This document shows positions 1-9,768 of a DNA stretch of 64,000 nucleotides, in pieces (positions within the stretch are counted from its first letter, which is position 1; every line of letters begins with the position of its first letter). Source of the stretch: Phytophthora colocasiae (lineage: Eukaryota > Oomycota > Peronosporomycetes > Peronosporales > Peronosporaceae); NCBI GenBank assembly GCA_018806915.1, contig JAGKQI010000079.1, forward strand, positions 709,001 to 773,000, in the 5' to 3' direction. Under the pieces are notes generated by a model. That model had not been told where the DNA came from and did no database searches. It was given only the letters and a program-made list of their open reading frames with translations. The translations under genes were made by a program, and so were the position numbers.

Positions 1-1
1 C

Positions 2-1205
2 CGGAAGTGGTGGCGTGATAGAGAGCAAATTTTAGCCGAGTATGGAGCTCGGCGGCGCATTGCTGGAGGTGGTCGAAAACCACTGCTTGGGGAGCTAGAA
101 GACCGGCTAGTAGACATGGTGTACGACAAACGCATACGCAAGGAAAAGGTGTCACGGTGCTGGATTGCTACGGCTGCAATTGCGCTATTCCAGGATAGCA
201 GGACCGAGGAAGAGCACGAAGAAGACCCGATTCGCTTTGTTGCTTCCGACCCATGGATTCAAAACTTCATGAAGCGCAACGATCTCACGCTGCGCAAGCG
301 CACCAACCTAACGACGCTTACGGATGAGGTGCTTGTGAGTAGAGCTGTATCATACATGCACTTTTTGGCGCTTCACAAACCAAAGATGAACCTGGATCGA
401 ACAATTCTAATGGATGAAACCGCGGTCTATTTTGAAGATGCTCGGACAAGCACGGTAGACGACATTGGCGCCAGGCACATCGTGGTTCGTTCGACTGGCT
501 TTTCATCTATGCGCATCACGGTGATGCTTGCGGTCACGGCGTCAGGAAGAAAGCTACCTCCGTGTCTTATCTGGAAGCGCAAAAACCGAGGCTCAATTGA
601 GCGCCTAGGAGGATGTTACGTTGCATTTCAGGAAAGAGCATGGGTTGACCAGGATCTCCTGTTGAACTGGTTGGACTGGTACTATCCTGCTGTAGTACAG
701 GCGCCCGGGCAGTACATTGTGTGGGACTCCGATGCGAGCTCACATCGGCAAGAAAGTGAAGCAGCGCTGTAGTGACAGAGCGATTAAAATGGCTGTGATT
801 CCTGGAGGTCTTACTCCGTATCTACAAGCAGGTGATGTAGGCATCTACAAGTCTTTCAAAGACTCGATATCGAAGCTGATCGAGCAGTGGAAGCGATCTG
901 ACAAGGTGACATACACTAAAGCAGGCAATCCAAGAGCTCCAGATATTTCATTGGTGACGTCGTGGGTCTCACAAGCTTGGAAAGAAACACCTGTAGAGGT
1001 TGTGGAGAAGAGCATTAAGGCGTGTGGCTTTGGTAGCAACTCTAGTGACTGGCATATTGCCAAACATGATGTCTACGGCTCGAAGTTTCGGGCAGCATGG
1101 GAGCTGCAGGAAGGTGTAGAGAACGAAAGCGATGTGAATGATGAAACTCAGGCACAGATAGAGTCGATCATGGAAACTCTCGATGACATTGTCATCGAAG
1201 AATAG
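2..1205 (+). pseudogene. pogo/Tc1-mariner-type DDE transposase, 5' cut by window edge, frameshifted
   Basis: The reading frame is already open at the window edge and encodes the end of a CENP-B-like helix-turn-helix (GGGRKPLLGELEDRL), then a DDE endonuclease domain. The catalytic acids are visible: MDETAVYF (first D), YIVWDS (second D) and GGLTPYLQAGDVGI (third D), the last being the hallmark 'GGLTPYLQ..DVG' block of pogo/Tigger transposases. The frame breaks near base 730, where one extra G shifts the rest into another frame that continues to the stop at 1205. The protein would normally cut and paste DNA at TA dinucleotides. With the single-base break this copy is probably dead, unless the break is a sequencing error. 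The acidic tail after residue ~130 of the second part is family-typical. Family assignment is firm; the true start lies outside the window. Confidence 0.85.
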
Positions 1206-1279
1206 TCTAGCAAAAGAAGTGTTAGTATTCACGCTTAGGCTGGTAATGAACAGAACTTGGAGAGAAAACTTACCATTTC

Positions 1280-1395
1280 ACAATGCGGAGAATTAACGCA
1301 TTCAATGAGAATTGAACCCGCGACAACCCTGCTCCCAAATGGGCCCTCAATAAGTCCAGGTAGCTTAACCACCTGAGCTGTCAGCATTGTTGCAA
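1280..1395 (-). other. tRNA-like fragment (possible SINE head) in gene-free stretch 1206-1657
   Basis: On the minus strand there is an A-box/D-arm-like run (AGCTCAGGTGGTTAAGCT) about 70 bases before a B-box/T-loop-like run (CGGGTTCAATTCTC). The acceptor stem and anticodon arm do not fold properly, so this is not a working tRNA. It may be a decayed tRNA-derived retroposon head. No target-site duplication was found. The rest of 1206-1657 is AT-rich and holds only the palindrome at 1542-1559. Confidence 0.35.
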
Positions 1396-1541
1396 AAGGT
1401 AACTTCAACACTGAATGATATATGATGCATATTGAATACAGTGCGCTATTTTCAAAAGACAGCACTGTATTAAAATAGAGTGCGGAACTTTATTCGGTAT
1501 TATACGTTACAACATAAATACAACCATACGACAGCCTGAAA

Positions 1542-1559
1542 TGAGCAACATATGTGTTG
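1542..1559. repeat. Near-palindrome AGCAACATATGTGTTGCT
   Basis: An 18-base near-perfect palindrome whose halves are the AGCAACA/TGTTGCT word that recurs throughout the adjoining Mutator-like element. It lies about 100 bases before the first coding exon, where a transposase binding site or promoter element could sit; that role is inferred. Confidence 0.4.
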
Positions 1560-1657
1560 CTTGCGAAATATAAATACTGAAATATAATCTCCCAACTGCA
1601 AATTTCATGTTTCGTTAGGTACGAATCCTCCCTGAATCTCATTTAAACTGCCCAGCG

Positions 1658-2705
1658 ATGCCGAAGAATGGAGCGCGCGCTACTGCTGGCGCAGTGACGC
1701 CAGCGTCGAAGAAGGGGGGACGCATAGGAGCGAAGAAGGTGGCCACAGCGACCAACAAGACCACTAAGAAGAAGACGACCAAGGGGGGAGTTACAACGAA
1801 GGCGCCGGTGAAGAAGACGTCGTCCGCCGTAACGAAGCAGACAGCGCTGGAGACGAGGGCTACTTTGAAGGCGAAGCTGGTCGCTGCCAAGAAGGCAGTT
1901 GCTTATAAGGAGAAGGCGGATGCTGTAAGGAAGAAGGCAGCTGCTGAGAGAACGAAGGCCGCCGCAAAGAGGAAGTCGGCGAAGGAGAAGGTGGCGGCGA
2001 CAGACAAGAAGTTGCCATCCGCCGCGGTAGACGAGAAGGCAGAGGCGACGGACGAGAAAGCGGAGGCGACGGACGAGAAGGCGGAGGCGGCGGACGAGAA
2101 GTTGCCGGCCGCGGAGGAGACGAAGACACTGGTGGCGGCGGACGAGAAGTTGCCGGCCGCGGAGGAGACGAAGACACTGGTGACGGCGGACGAGAAGTTG
2201 CCGGCCGCGGAGGAAACGAAGACACTGGTGGCGGCGGACGAGAAGGTGGAGGCGACGGACGAGAAGGTGCCAGCCGCGGTTGATGAAAGCTCTAAAGCCA
2301 CAGGTATGTCTGTCATTTGTCTGCGTTGTTGTTAAATATGTTGCATACTATGTTGCTTACTATGTTGCTTACCATGTTGTTAACTATGTCGCTAACTATG
2401 TTGTTTACTGTGTTGCCTTTCCGTTAGAACCACCTACGATTACTACGTCATGTACGAATGAAACATGCATTTGAAATGATAGTGTTGCTGTTAATGAGTT
2501 GCTAACATTAATAAATGATAGGTGATGCGGAAGATCAACATGCTGATCAAGCAGAAAGTGGCAGAGGAACGGAGGCCAAGAAGCGAACCAGACTTGGAGT
2601 TAATGACGTCGATAGCGACAATGAAAGACAGCAAAAGACGGCTCGCAAACTATCGGATACGAGCGATTATGTTGGCTCAGTGCCAGAGGATGAACCTGCT
2701 CATAG
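1658..2705 (+). CDS. N-terminal exons of the MULE protein: Lys/Ala-rich, histone H1-like, then acidic
   Basis: The start ATG at 1658 opens a strongly basic Lys/Ala/Thr-rich stretch like a histone H1 tail (residues 1-~120). It is followed by three copies of a 16-residue unit (DEKLPAAEETKTLVAA). The exon ends at 2303 at a CAG|GTATGT donor; the intron 2304-2427 ends TTAG. A 24-base exon (2428-2451) and an intron 2452-2521 then lead in frame into an acidic, charged segment (GDAEDQHADQAES...) up to about 2705. The basic tail could bind DNA non-specifically or carry nuclear import signals. How this part joins the transposase exon at 2751-2760 is not clean: the obvious donor at 2706 leaves the wrong frame. 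It may therefore be a separate gene or contain a frameshift. Confidence 0.55.
2093..2236 (+). repeat. 48-bp coding minisatellite, three copies
   Basis: Three head-to-tail 48-base units at 2093-2140, 2141-2188 and 2189-2236, each coding DEKLPAAEETKTLVAA with one or two substitutions. They sit in the Lys-rich first exon of the MULE protein and are preceded by shorter (D/A)EKAEAT units, so the region grew by repeat expansion. Confidence 0.9.
2337..2408 (+). repeat. 12-bp tandem repeat (TATGTTGCTTAC) filling an intron
   Basis: Six consecutive 12-base units, all variants of TATGTTGCTTAC, occupy most of the intron 2304-2427. The core TGTTGCT is the word repeated in other introns of this element at 2912-2998, 4180-4271 and 6336-6436. 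Confidence 0.9.
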
Positions 2706-2750
2706 GTATGCCTTGATTTCCGGACCAAGACGTGGGAAACCCGCGAGAAA

Positions 2751-5700
2751 ATGCGGAAGGCTCACACACCAGTGGAGAACAACGTGAGCAAACTACCAAA
2801 GAACGTCTTCAAGGACTGGGACGAGTTTGAAACTACGCTAAAGGGCTACATGGCAGAAAACTACTTGTGCTACCGAGTCCGCAGCTCTAAAACTCGAGTG
2901 AAGCACAACAGGTACATTCTTGTGGTGCTTGAATGTTATGTTGCTCTGACATTTATGTTGCTCTCGTGTTGTGTTGCTCTCGTGTTGTGTTGCTCTAGTG
3001 AGGCTAATTCAAAACAACTTCCGCCAAACATGAAGTACGCTTTTAAGCGAATGTGGTGCACCCATGGTGCCACACAGGCTGGTCGTGGTGAAGGCCGCAG
3101 GGAGCATGATTCGCGTTACACTGGTTGTGAGGCCGGTTTTGTGGTACGTTCGAAAGACCACGGTCGTGGTGGACAGGCAAAGTGGCAGGTTTGCGTGGAA
3201 TCCCAGGTTTGTTGTATTGTCTTTCTTCTACGTCTCTTTTTGCTAGATAGTTACTCATATATGCTATGCAGATTTCACGGCACAACCACCCGACCAACGA
3301 TATAATCTACGCGTCCTACCGAGGAGCCAAATCTATGCCTCTTCCAGCTCAGGTTCGCCGTGAGCTTGGCCTTTTGACAGAAGTCAAGACAACCACTGCC
3401 GACATCAACCGCTATTTGTCGGATAAACTGGGTGGGTGAATGACCATTTAGGTTTTGGGTGGCGTCTTCTTTTTTTTTTAATTACAAACTTTAAGTGATG
3501 TTGACGTTGATTATTGTGACACAATGCAGATATGGTCATAACTCCTCAGCAAACAAGAAATGTTCTACAGCAAGTGGTTGGTTCTACCACAACGGAGCGA
3601 ACAAAACGGATCCTTGACACTTTTGCAGAGGCCGACTCCGGTAACGAAGTATTGCTAGTGCAGGATCAAATGGATATCACGTGTATTATAGCTATTCAGA
3701 CGGCCGTGCAGAAGGCATGCTTTGAACAGTGGGGCGATTCTCTCGTCATGGATTGGACTCACGGCACCAATAACCTTGGGTATCACCTAGGTAATTTGCA
3801 TTTATATGTTTCTTTTGGATGCGTCGATGAGCTGATGGTTTTATCGTATTACAGAGAGCCTGGTTATTACGTCTGCCACAGGAAGAGAAATCCCAGTCAT
3901 TGACTTTTTGGCACTCGATCAAAAGGCTCAGACAATGATGTTTATCATGGAATTTTTCAAGAGAAAAAATCCGACTTGGGGAAGTATAAAAACATTTGTG
4001 ATCGACAAAGATTTCGTTGAGTGGAGAGTTCTGGAGAAGGTGTTTCCACATGCGATTGTGCTTCTTTGCCAGTTTCATGCTCTGACTTACTGGCGGAAGG
4101 TTTGTCGCCGACAAAAGTTCAATCTGACGGTGGCCCAGCGCGACAAAATGGAGGCGGCATTTGCGAAGCTTATATACTGGTAAACCTGTTTGTGTTGCTC
4201 CTTGTGGATCAACTATGTTGCATTTTAATATTGTTGCTAATAGTGTTGCTTGACTATGCCCCTATATGTAGTAGTACACGAACGAAATACGACTCTGAGT
4301 TGACGATCTTCAAAACGACTTGCGAGAGAGTGTGCCCCGCGCTTCTCGACTATTTTCTTGAGAACTGGCACACGTGCCGAAAGATGTGGGCGAATCATAT
4401 CCGTGGTAAATACTTCACCGCTGGCAACACGACGACCAACCGCATAGAGTCGAACTGGAACCAGGTCAAGCTTCTTCTTGGTAAAAGGCCAAAGATCGAC
4501 TCAACAGTCTGTGGTCTACTAGCTCATCAAGCAACCATTATTCGACAGCAGAGCTCTGCTGTGTTTAAACACGCTACTTCCTCTAGACTGCCCGAATCCG
4601 TCCCTGAACTCCTTTCGCGAGTGGCGCAACGTCTAAGTGACCATGTTCTGGCAAAGGTTCGCTCTGAATGGGACTATTATATGGTCTCAAAAGCTGAAAT
4701 GGAGTGTATCAAACCTGTGGGTGCCAGGAGCGAGTGGGAAGTGCAGATAAGAGGGTACACGCACGTATGTGACGACAGCATGTGGACGTGCTCGTGTCTT
4801 TTTTACTGTTCACATCAACTGCCGTGTCGACACTTGATGTACGTTGCTCAGTGTGTCCACGAATTCGAGTGTATGCCGCCGTCAAGTGTGCCGTCGCGCT
4901 GGGATATGGTGGAGATGACAAAGTTGGAGGAAACATTTACCAAAGGTATATCCTCACTGAGTATGGTGCGTAGCACATTGAAAAGGGACATTGAGTCGTT
5001 CCAGAATGACGGGTTGACGCAAAAAGCCGACTATGCTAATGAAGAAACACCAGCAACATATCAAGCAACACATCATGCAACACGAAGTGCTCCCGTGACA
5101 CATTCAGCAACACATTGTGACCGAGCAACACAGCAAGCAACACTGGGTGCAACAGTACATACAACAAACGCGGCGAAGACTGTGAAACAGCGACGCCAGG
5201 GCAAGCGTCGTGTGTACTACGCGAAAATAAAGCGTCGCGAGCGAGCAAATGTCGTTGTTCTATCATCAGAAGAGAAGTACTGCTACGCCAAAGCTGCATT
5301 CGAACCAGTTATGGAGCAACTGTCGGAACTGTCGAGTCCCATGTTCTACAAGGCTTTAAAGGCATGGCGGGAAATTATCCGAAAGGGGTTGAACGAGCTG
5401 CCAGGGGCGCACCCAACTGACACAACAACGGCAGCTGACGAAAGCTCGGGATCCGAAGATGGTCAAGATGAAGAAGATAGTAACTGTTCGTCTGAGATAT
5501 CCCCGGCAGATCTCATCGACACCATGCAGATGCTTCGAGAATTTGATGAACCCGGACCTGGGCTACAGGAAGAGCATCTGAAAGTGTTTACGGCGGAAGC
5601 AACACAAGGAGCAACTTTGGCTATGGAAGCAAATGAAAATGGTTCTGAATCTGGTCTTCTACAGAAATCATCGACAATTCCGACACCTGACAGTAACAAG

Positions 5701-6335
5701 GACCACCGCTGCGTAGTTGCAACATTGACACAAGCTTGGAAAACTGAAACTACCCAGCCTTCTATCAAAACGACCTCATCCCTTGTGACGACCACCCCGA
5801 CCAAGCCATGTGAGCAATCCAAGGTAGAATACACAAATGCGGCAACACACAGACGCGATCAGGTCGAAGTACTTCGCTTTCCTAAGCCTAAACCACGTAG
5901 CAACAAGCGGAAGAAGACCAAGCAGTCGCTGATTCAGATAACAGCAAAGCCAGACAGACTAGCTGTCGTGACGTTACCGGACAAGAAAGTGCCATCTTTA
6001 TCTCGAGTTTTGGAATGGGTAAGATATACCACTGACATTGAGCGTGTGGGCACAGTGCTTGCGAACTACCCACTTGCGATGGAAGATGATTTTATTGGGG
6101 CGAGGAAAGCGCGATGTGAGAAGGAGTGCGTTTATCCTGACGACTACGACTACAATTTCGTGATCCCCAAGGCACTGGTCACAAAATTGGATGCTGTAGT
6201 TGAAGCAGAGAAGGCGAAACGCACCAGCTCAAAGTACTTCGCAGATGTGTCACAGTCAGAGCACCCCGTCGGCACGACAGAAGAGATCATCGCATTTTTT
6301 CCGGGGGGAACGCCGCGATTTACCATGGCCATATT
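2751..6335 (+). CDS. MULE transposase with FAR1-like domain and SWIM zinc finger (multi-exon)
   Basis: Translation with introns removed gives a FAR1/GCM-like zinc domain (W.CTHG...., GCEAGF, then HNHPTND), followed by the MULE transposase core: VMDWTHGTNN (first catalytic D), FVIDKDF (second D), LLCQFHA (the C..H signature) and TTTNRIESNWNQVK (catalytic E). A SWIM finger follows (WTCSCLFYC...LPCRHL, CxC...CxH). Inferred introns with good frame joins are 2912-2998, 3207-3271, 3432-3529, 3791-3854 and 4180-4271. After residue ~330 of the last exon comes a long Ser/Thr/Ala-rich linker (ATHHAT-like runs encoded by AGCAACA words) and a basic stretch. The enzyme would act in the nucleus on the element's own termini. 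The start of this exon and its link to the upstream Lys-rich exons are uncertain. Confidence 0.8.
2912..2998 (+). other. Intron made of TGTTGCT words
   Basis: GTACAT donor and CTCTAG acceptor; 87 bases, a multiple of three. It contains four TGTTGCT words, two in a GTGTTGTGTTGCTCTC duplication. Its removal joins the FAR1-like halves in frame (AG|T = Ser). Because the intron is frame-neutral, unspliced reading is also open. Confidence 0.65.
4180..4271 (+). other. Intron with four TGTTGC words inside the MULE transposase
   Basis: Donor GTAAAC, acceptor TATGTAG, 92 bases. Removal joins the exon ending FAKLIY to STRTKYDSELTIF in frame. The intron carries TGTTGCT, TGTTGCA, TGTTGCT and TGTTGCT words. 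Confidence 0.65.
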
Positions 6336-6436
6336 GTGTTGCTGGCTATGGTGCTATTGTGTTGTTCACTCTGTCATTATTTATTGTGTTGCTAATTATT
6401 TTGCTCGTATATGTTGCTATTTACCCGTTACACCAG

Positions 6437-7330
6437 CGCTGCTGTGAACCGTTTGAAGGCATTTTATGACATTCGCCGCAAGTGTGCCGACTGGACGAAG
6501 GATATGGAGTGGCTCAAATTACCGGTGTGGGAACGAATGCTGGTAACGCCAGACCTCTTTGATGAAGAAACGGGATCGGATGAGTTGATGCCAAGCGAAG
6601 CTGGAGCAAAGTGTCAAGAGCTGGCAGCTGAAGCAGCTCGAGTTCTAGGCAACTCAAGCCTAATGTCGATGTTTCGACCCTCTACAGGACCAAACACACT
6701 GAAGGTGGAAACTCTGGTTGGAATGCTGGCTAGAGATAAATGGCTAAACGATGCGGTGATTGGATTCAGCATTCGTTGTATTTGCAACACACGCCGTGAC
6801 TGTTACGCGATGGATTCACTTTCTCCGATAATGGGGTATGGAAAACTACCAGATGAACGGATTGCCAACTTCAACTATGTTGTGTTGCCCGTCAACCTTG
6901 ATCAAAATCATTGGGGCATCATAATAGTTGGCTTAAGCTATCGACTGTCAACACCATCGATGACTCCGTATTATTACGAGCCTTTATGCAAGACACACTA
7001 CCGACCTGCCATAGAGGATATTTACGAGAGTACTGTGATTCCCTTCCTGCGAGACTGGCATACTGGGACAATGCCAAGTTCTGAGTACCCTGTTGTAGAG
7101 TCTGGTGTGTGGATTGAAGCTCCTCAGCAGCCCGATGGATCATCGTGTAGAGGGTGCTTATCATTGCACATGCGTACGACTTACTAAATGGTGGTTTTCG
7201 CCTGTCGAGACGAGCTGTTACTCTTGACGACGTTGCTGTAATGCGCCTCAGAATTTTGTGGATAATTCTCATGCAGCCTGAAGTTACAACAGAATCAAAC
7301 AAGCTTGTAGGAACTACAGAGACCACAGGA
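6437..7330 (+). pseudogene. Ulp1/SENP-type C48 cysteine peptidase domain of the MULE, frame broken at the active site
   Basis: After an inferred intron (about 6336-6436, ending CACCAG) the frame continues with a C48 peptidase fold: DKWLNDAVIGFSIRC (substrate groove), NLDQNHWGIIIVGL (catalytic His), PYYYEPL (normally Asp/Glu after the His strand) and QQPDGSSC (oxyanion Gln and nucleophile Cys). Just after the Cys the frame ends at 7187, but the expected continuation (LIIAHAYDLLNGGF) is present in another frame from about 7150 to 7357. Two extra bases at the CG-V junction therefore break the gene. Ulp1-family enzymes cleave SUMO or ubiquitin-like tags; within MULEs the role is unknown. It could equally be read as the C-terminal half of the transposase gene upstream, which I favour. 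Confidence 0.7.
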
Positions 7331-7411
7331 TTAGAGCTAGAAGCAACTATGAGGACATAGCTGAAGATAATTGGGATTGATTCTGCTTAAAGCATGGACA
7401 TCCTGTCCGGT

Positions 7412-7798
7412 TCACCCAAGTCGTTCGTTACCTAGCATTATGTTGCAGCATTCTTCAAGCACCATAGCATCTGACATCACGTAGCCAGTGTTATACGTAG
7501 ATACTCCCACAGCAGCGGCAAGACGCACTAGCGTTTCTTTTTCTTGAGAAAGCGTTAAGGCAAGCTCATCCTGTGCAGTCAGCAATTTTATAGAGTACTT
7601 AGTCATTTTGCGAAGCTTCTTCTCGAGTTCGTTGACATTGTGAAGTCTTGTCCGCAAAAGCTCCTTGCACATACGCGCGCTGTAAGCGCGTGCGTGACTA
7701 GGAAGCATTGTGCGAGGGTCTGGTGGTGGCGGTGGCGGGGATGGTGGCGTCAAGCTGGCACCAGTCGTTGCTGCGCAAGAAGAAGGCCCTTGGTCCAT
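7412..7798 (-). CDS. Small hypothetical protein, proline-rich N-terminus and coiled coil
   Basis: 128 residues starting at an ATG at 7798. The N-terminus has a PPSPPPPPPDP run; residues ~45-100 are a charged heptad-like coiled coil (LHNVNELEKKLRKMTKYS...LSQEKETLVRL); the end is Cys/Glu-rich. It lies tail-to-tail just beyond the MULE peptidase frame, so it could be a second gene of that element or an unrelated fragment. No family recognised. Composition looks coding, but nothing else confirms it. Confidence 0.4.
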   Translation of the reverse strand: MDQGPSSCAATTGASLTPPSPPPPPPDPRTMLPSHARAYSARMCKELLRTRLHNVNELEKKLRKMTKYSIKLLTAQDELALTLSQEKETLVRLAAAVGVSTYNTGYVMSDAMVLEECCNIMLGNERLG

Positions 7799-8168
7799 GG
7801 TTATATCTGCTCTGCACGAAGTATTTTACGATATGACTACAGCCTCTCGCTCTAATGCGATTTTCTTGAAAACCGCAGGTAACTTTTGCGTTAGCGGTAA
7901 TTTTGCCAGAATAAATTACGAAGGAGGATGTCCACATATGCCTGGTGTTGCTCTTTATGTAACTCCTAGTGTTGCCAAAGGCGTCATGTGTTGCGATAAG
8001 ACTTGTCGTTTTGTCGTAGATGTGTTGCAGTAACGTCATTCTAATTTGTCACTGACCACACCGAACAAGTGAGCAACGTTTCCTGCGGTGGATACTATCG
8101 ATAGTTTCGAGTCGCTATTGATGCTATTCCTCAACTTGCATCCAAAACACTTCTAGACGCTTAAAAAA
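7799..8168. other. Gene-free stretch between MULE region and acyltransferase
   Basis: Contains the last dispersed TGTTGC words (about 7948-8030) and the upstream region of the acyltransferase gene. No TATA-like or initiator motif is convincing. A short A-run immediately precedes the ATG at 8169. Confidence 0.4.
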
Positions 8169-9476
8169 ATGCCTACACCTTCAGACGATGTTTTACTTCC
8201 TCTATCGCCAATGGACGCGGTGATGCACAGCTTCGGCTTCGTGATTCTGTACATCTTCCCTCCCTCGTCATCCCCTTATGATCTCGACAAGCTGCAGTGC
8301 TCCTTCATCTCCACTGTCAATGAAGACTACCCCATTCTCATTGGAGAATTATACGTTGATCCTGCAACGGGGATCGACAATGTGAAGCAATCACCCGAGG
8401 CTCGAACACAGGGGGCATCAGGGATTCGCTTCGAAAAGAATTCGAAGAACGCTTTGACAACGGAGAAGGCGATGAAAGAGCGATCCTGGGACTTAATGCC
8501 GACAACACGCGGTAAAACGGAGTTGATTTGTGCTAAAGGGACTTTATTGGCGGACGGAGGGTTGGCGATCGGTGTGGATGCCACTCACACTCTGTTTGAT
8601 GGAGAAGGGATGTTCACCTTCATGACTGTATGGGGACAGCACTACAGTGGAGTGAAGAAGGAGGACAGATTGGTGGTTGATCATGACCGACACTTGCTCA
8701 CGGGAACTGGAGGTCCATCAACGATGCAACACCCGGAGTTCCGCGTAGTTCAAGAGGATTCTGGAACTGTAAGTGAAGCTGACACTTCAACTCAAACTCC
8801 TCCTCCAACAGCTCATGAGTTGTTCCATTTCACTCCTCAAATGCTGAAGAAGATCAAAGAGGTGGCTGTTGAGAGTTTAGGAGGGGAATACGTGAGTACA
8901 ACTGACGCTATCACTGCTCTTTTGACTGTCATGATCTCGCGAGCACGCGGTCATGGCAAAAATGTGCGTATTACGACTGGAGTGAACGCTCGACGTCGTC
9001 TGGAGCCTCCTTTACCGGAGAATTACGTTGGAAATGTCATCTTCAACGCCTTCTCGTCGTACACCGCCAGTGAGTTGCAGCCGGAGGAAGAGGCGGTAGT
9101 GTCTCCTTCTACACTGGGGAAACTGGCTAAACGTGTGCGTGAATCGATTCTTCAACGGGATAACGCCTACTTGCGTGACGCTATCGATTTCCTGATGGAG
9201 CAGAAAAACATTTCCGCCGTTCAGGTTGGCACCGACTTCGTGTTCGGGCCAGACCTCATGTTCACGTCGTGGGTGCACATGGGCATGTATAACGCAGCGT
9301 TTGATGGTACTCATCCTTGGTACGCGTGTGTCCCCAAGCTACCGTGTTATGACGGGTTTGTCATGATCACTGAGGCTCAGAAAGGTGAAGTCGGAGTTGA
9401 CGTGGGGGTCTTCCTCGAATGCTCAGCCATGGAGAAGGTCAAGAAAATGTTTGCAGATGTTAAATATCTGTACTAA
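8169..9476 (+). CDS. BAHD-like acyltransferase (PF02458-type), copy 1
   Basis: 435 residues, single exon, ATG at 8169. It carries the HxxxD catalytic motif of BAHD/CoA-dependent acyltransferases (ATHTLFDGEG, His140 and Asp144) in the right place, about a third of the way in. A DFGWG-like element appears later in degenerate form (FTSWVHMGMYNAAFDGTHP). The family moves acyl groups from CoA to an alcohol or amine of a small molecule in the cytosol; the His is the general base. The substrate cannot be told from sequence. A close paralog follows about 290 bases downstream on the same strand, so this is a tandem duplication. Length matches the family (about 430-460 residues). No signal peptide or membrane segment is seen. 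Confidence 0.85.
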   Translation: MPTPSDDVLLPLSPMDAVMHSFGFVILYIFPPSSSPYDLDKLQCSFISTVNEDYPILIGELYVDPATGIDNVKQSPEARTQGASGIRFEKNSKNALTTEKAMKERSWDLMPTTRGKTELICAKGTLLADGGLAIGVDATHTLFDGEGMFTFMTVWGQHYSGVKKEDRLVVDHDRHLLTGTGGPSTMQHPEFRVVQEDSGTVSEADTSTQTPPPTAHELFHFTPQMLKKIKEVAVESLGGEYVSTTDAITALLTVMISRARGHGKNVRITTGVNARRRLEPPLPENYVGNVIFNAFSSYTASELQPEEEAVVSPSTLGKLAKRVRESILQRDNAYLRDAIDFLMEQKNISAVQVGTDFVFGPDLMFTSWVHMGMYNAAFDGTHPWYACVPKLPCYDGFVMITEAQKGEVGVDVGVFLECSAMEKVKKMFADVKYLY

Positions 9477-9768
9477 GGCAAGAGAACACGACTGCAGCTT
9501 CTGATGTTTGACAACTTTATCACGTGTTACCTCAAGAATCAATATAATACTGACGTGGTAATAGTACTCGGGCACTTATAATGATGTGGCGGTCAAGATA
9601 ATGACGTCAGAAAAAGACCGAGGGATTGATATGCATTGCTTAAACTTCCCTAGTGAACTCCCTTCTCATGATACAACTCAGGTTGACAACCAGGAATGAC
9701 AGAACACTGCGGTCTCACTTTTCAATTCTCTCTCAAGGCATACAAGACTTTCCCCGACATCTGAAGCA

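Larger units (their letters stand above)
1540..7360 (+). mobile_element. Mutator-like element (MULE) with transposase plus Ulp1-type peptidase
   Basis: The span contains, in order, a Lys/Ala-rich first exon, an acidic linker, a FAR1/GCM-like zinc domain, a MULE DDE transposase domain, a SWIM zinc finger, a long low-complexity linker and a Ulp1 cysteine-peptidase domain. MULE transposases with Ulp1-like peptidase modules are known in plants (the Kaonashi group); here the two appear in one transcription unit. Terminal inverted repeats could not be recognised, so the limits are approximate and the true element may extend to about 8040, where the TGTTGCT words end. A one- or two-base break in the peptidase region and unclear joining at 2700-2790 suggest this copy may be inactive. 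Confidence 0.75.

Noticed and set aside
1860..2316. Two minus-strand open frames rich in Ser/Pro
   Set aside because: They mirror the Lys-rich repeat exon of the MULE and have only repeat-derived composition.
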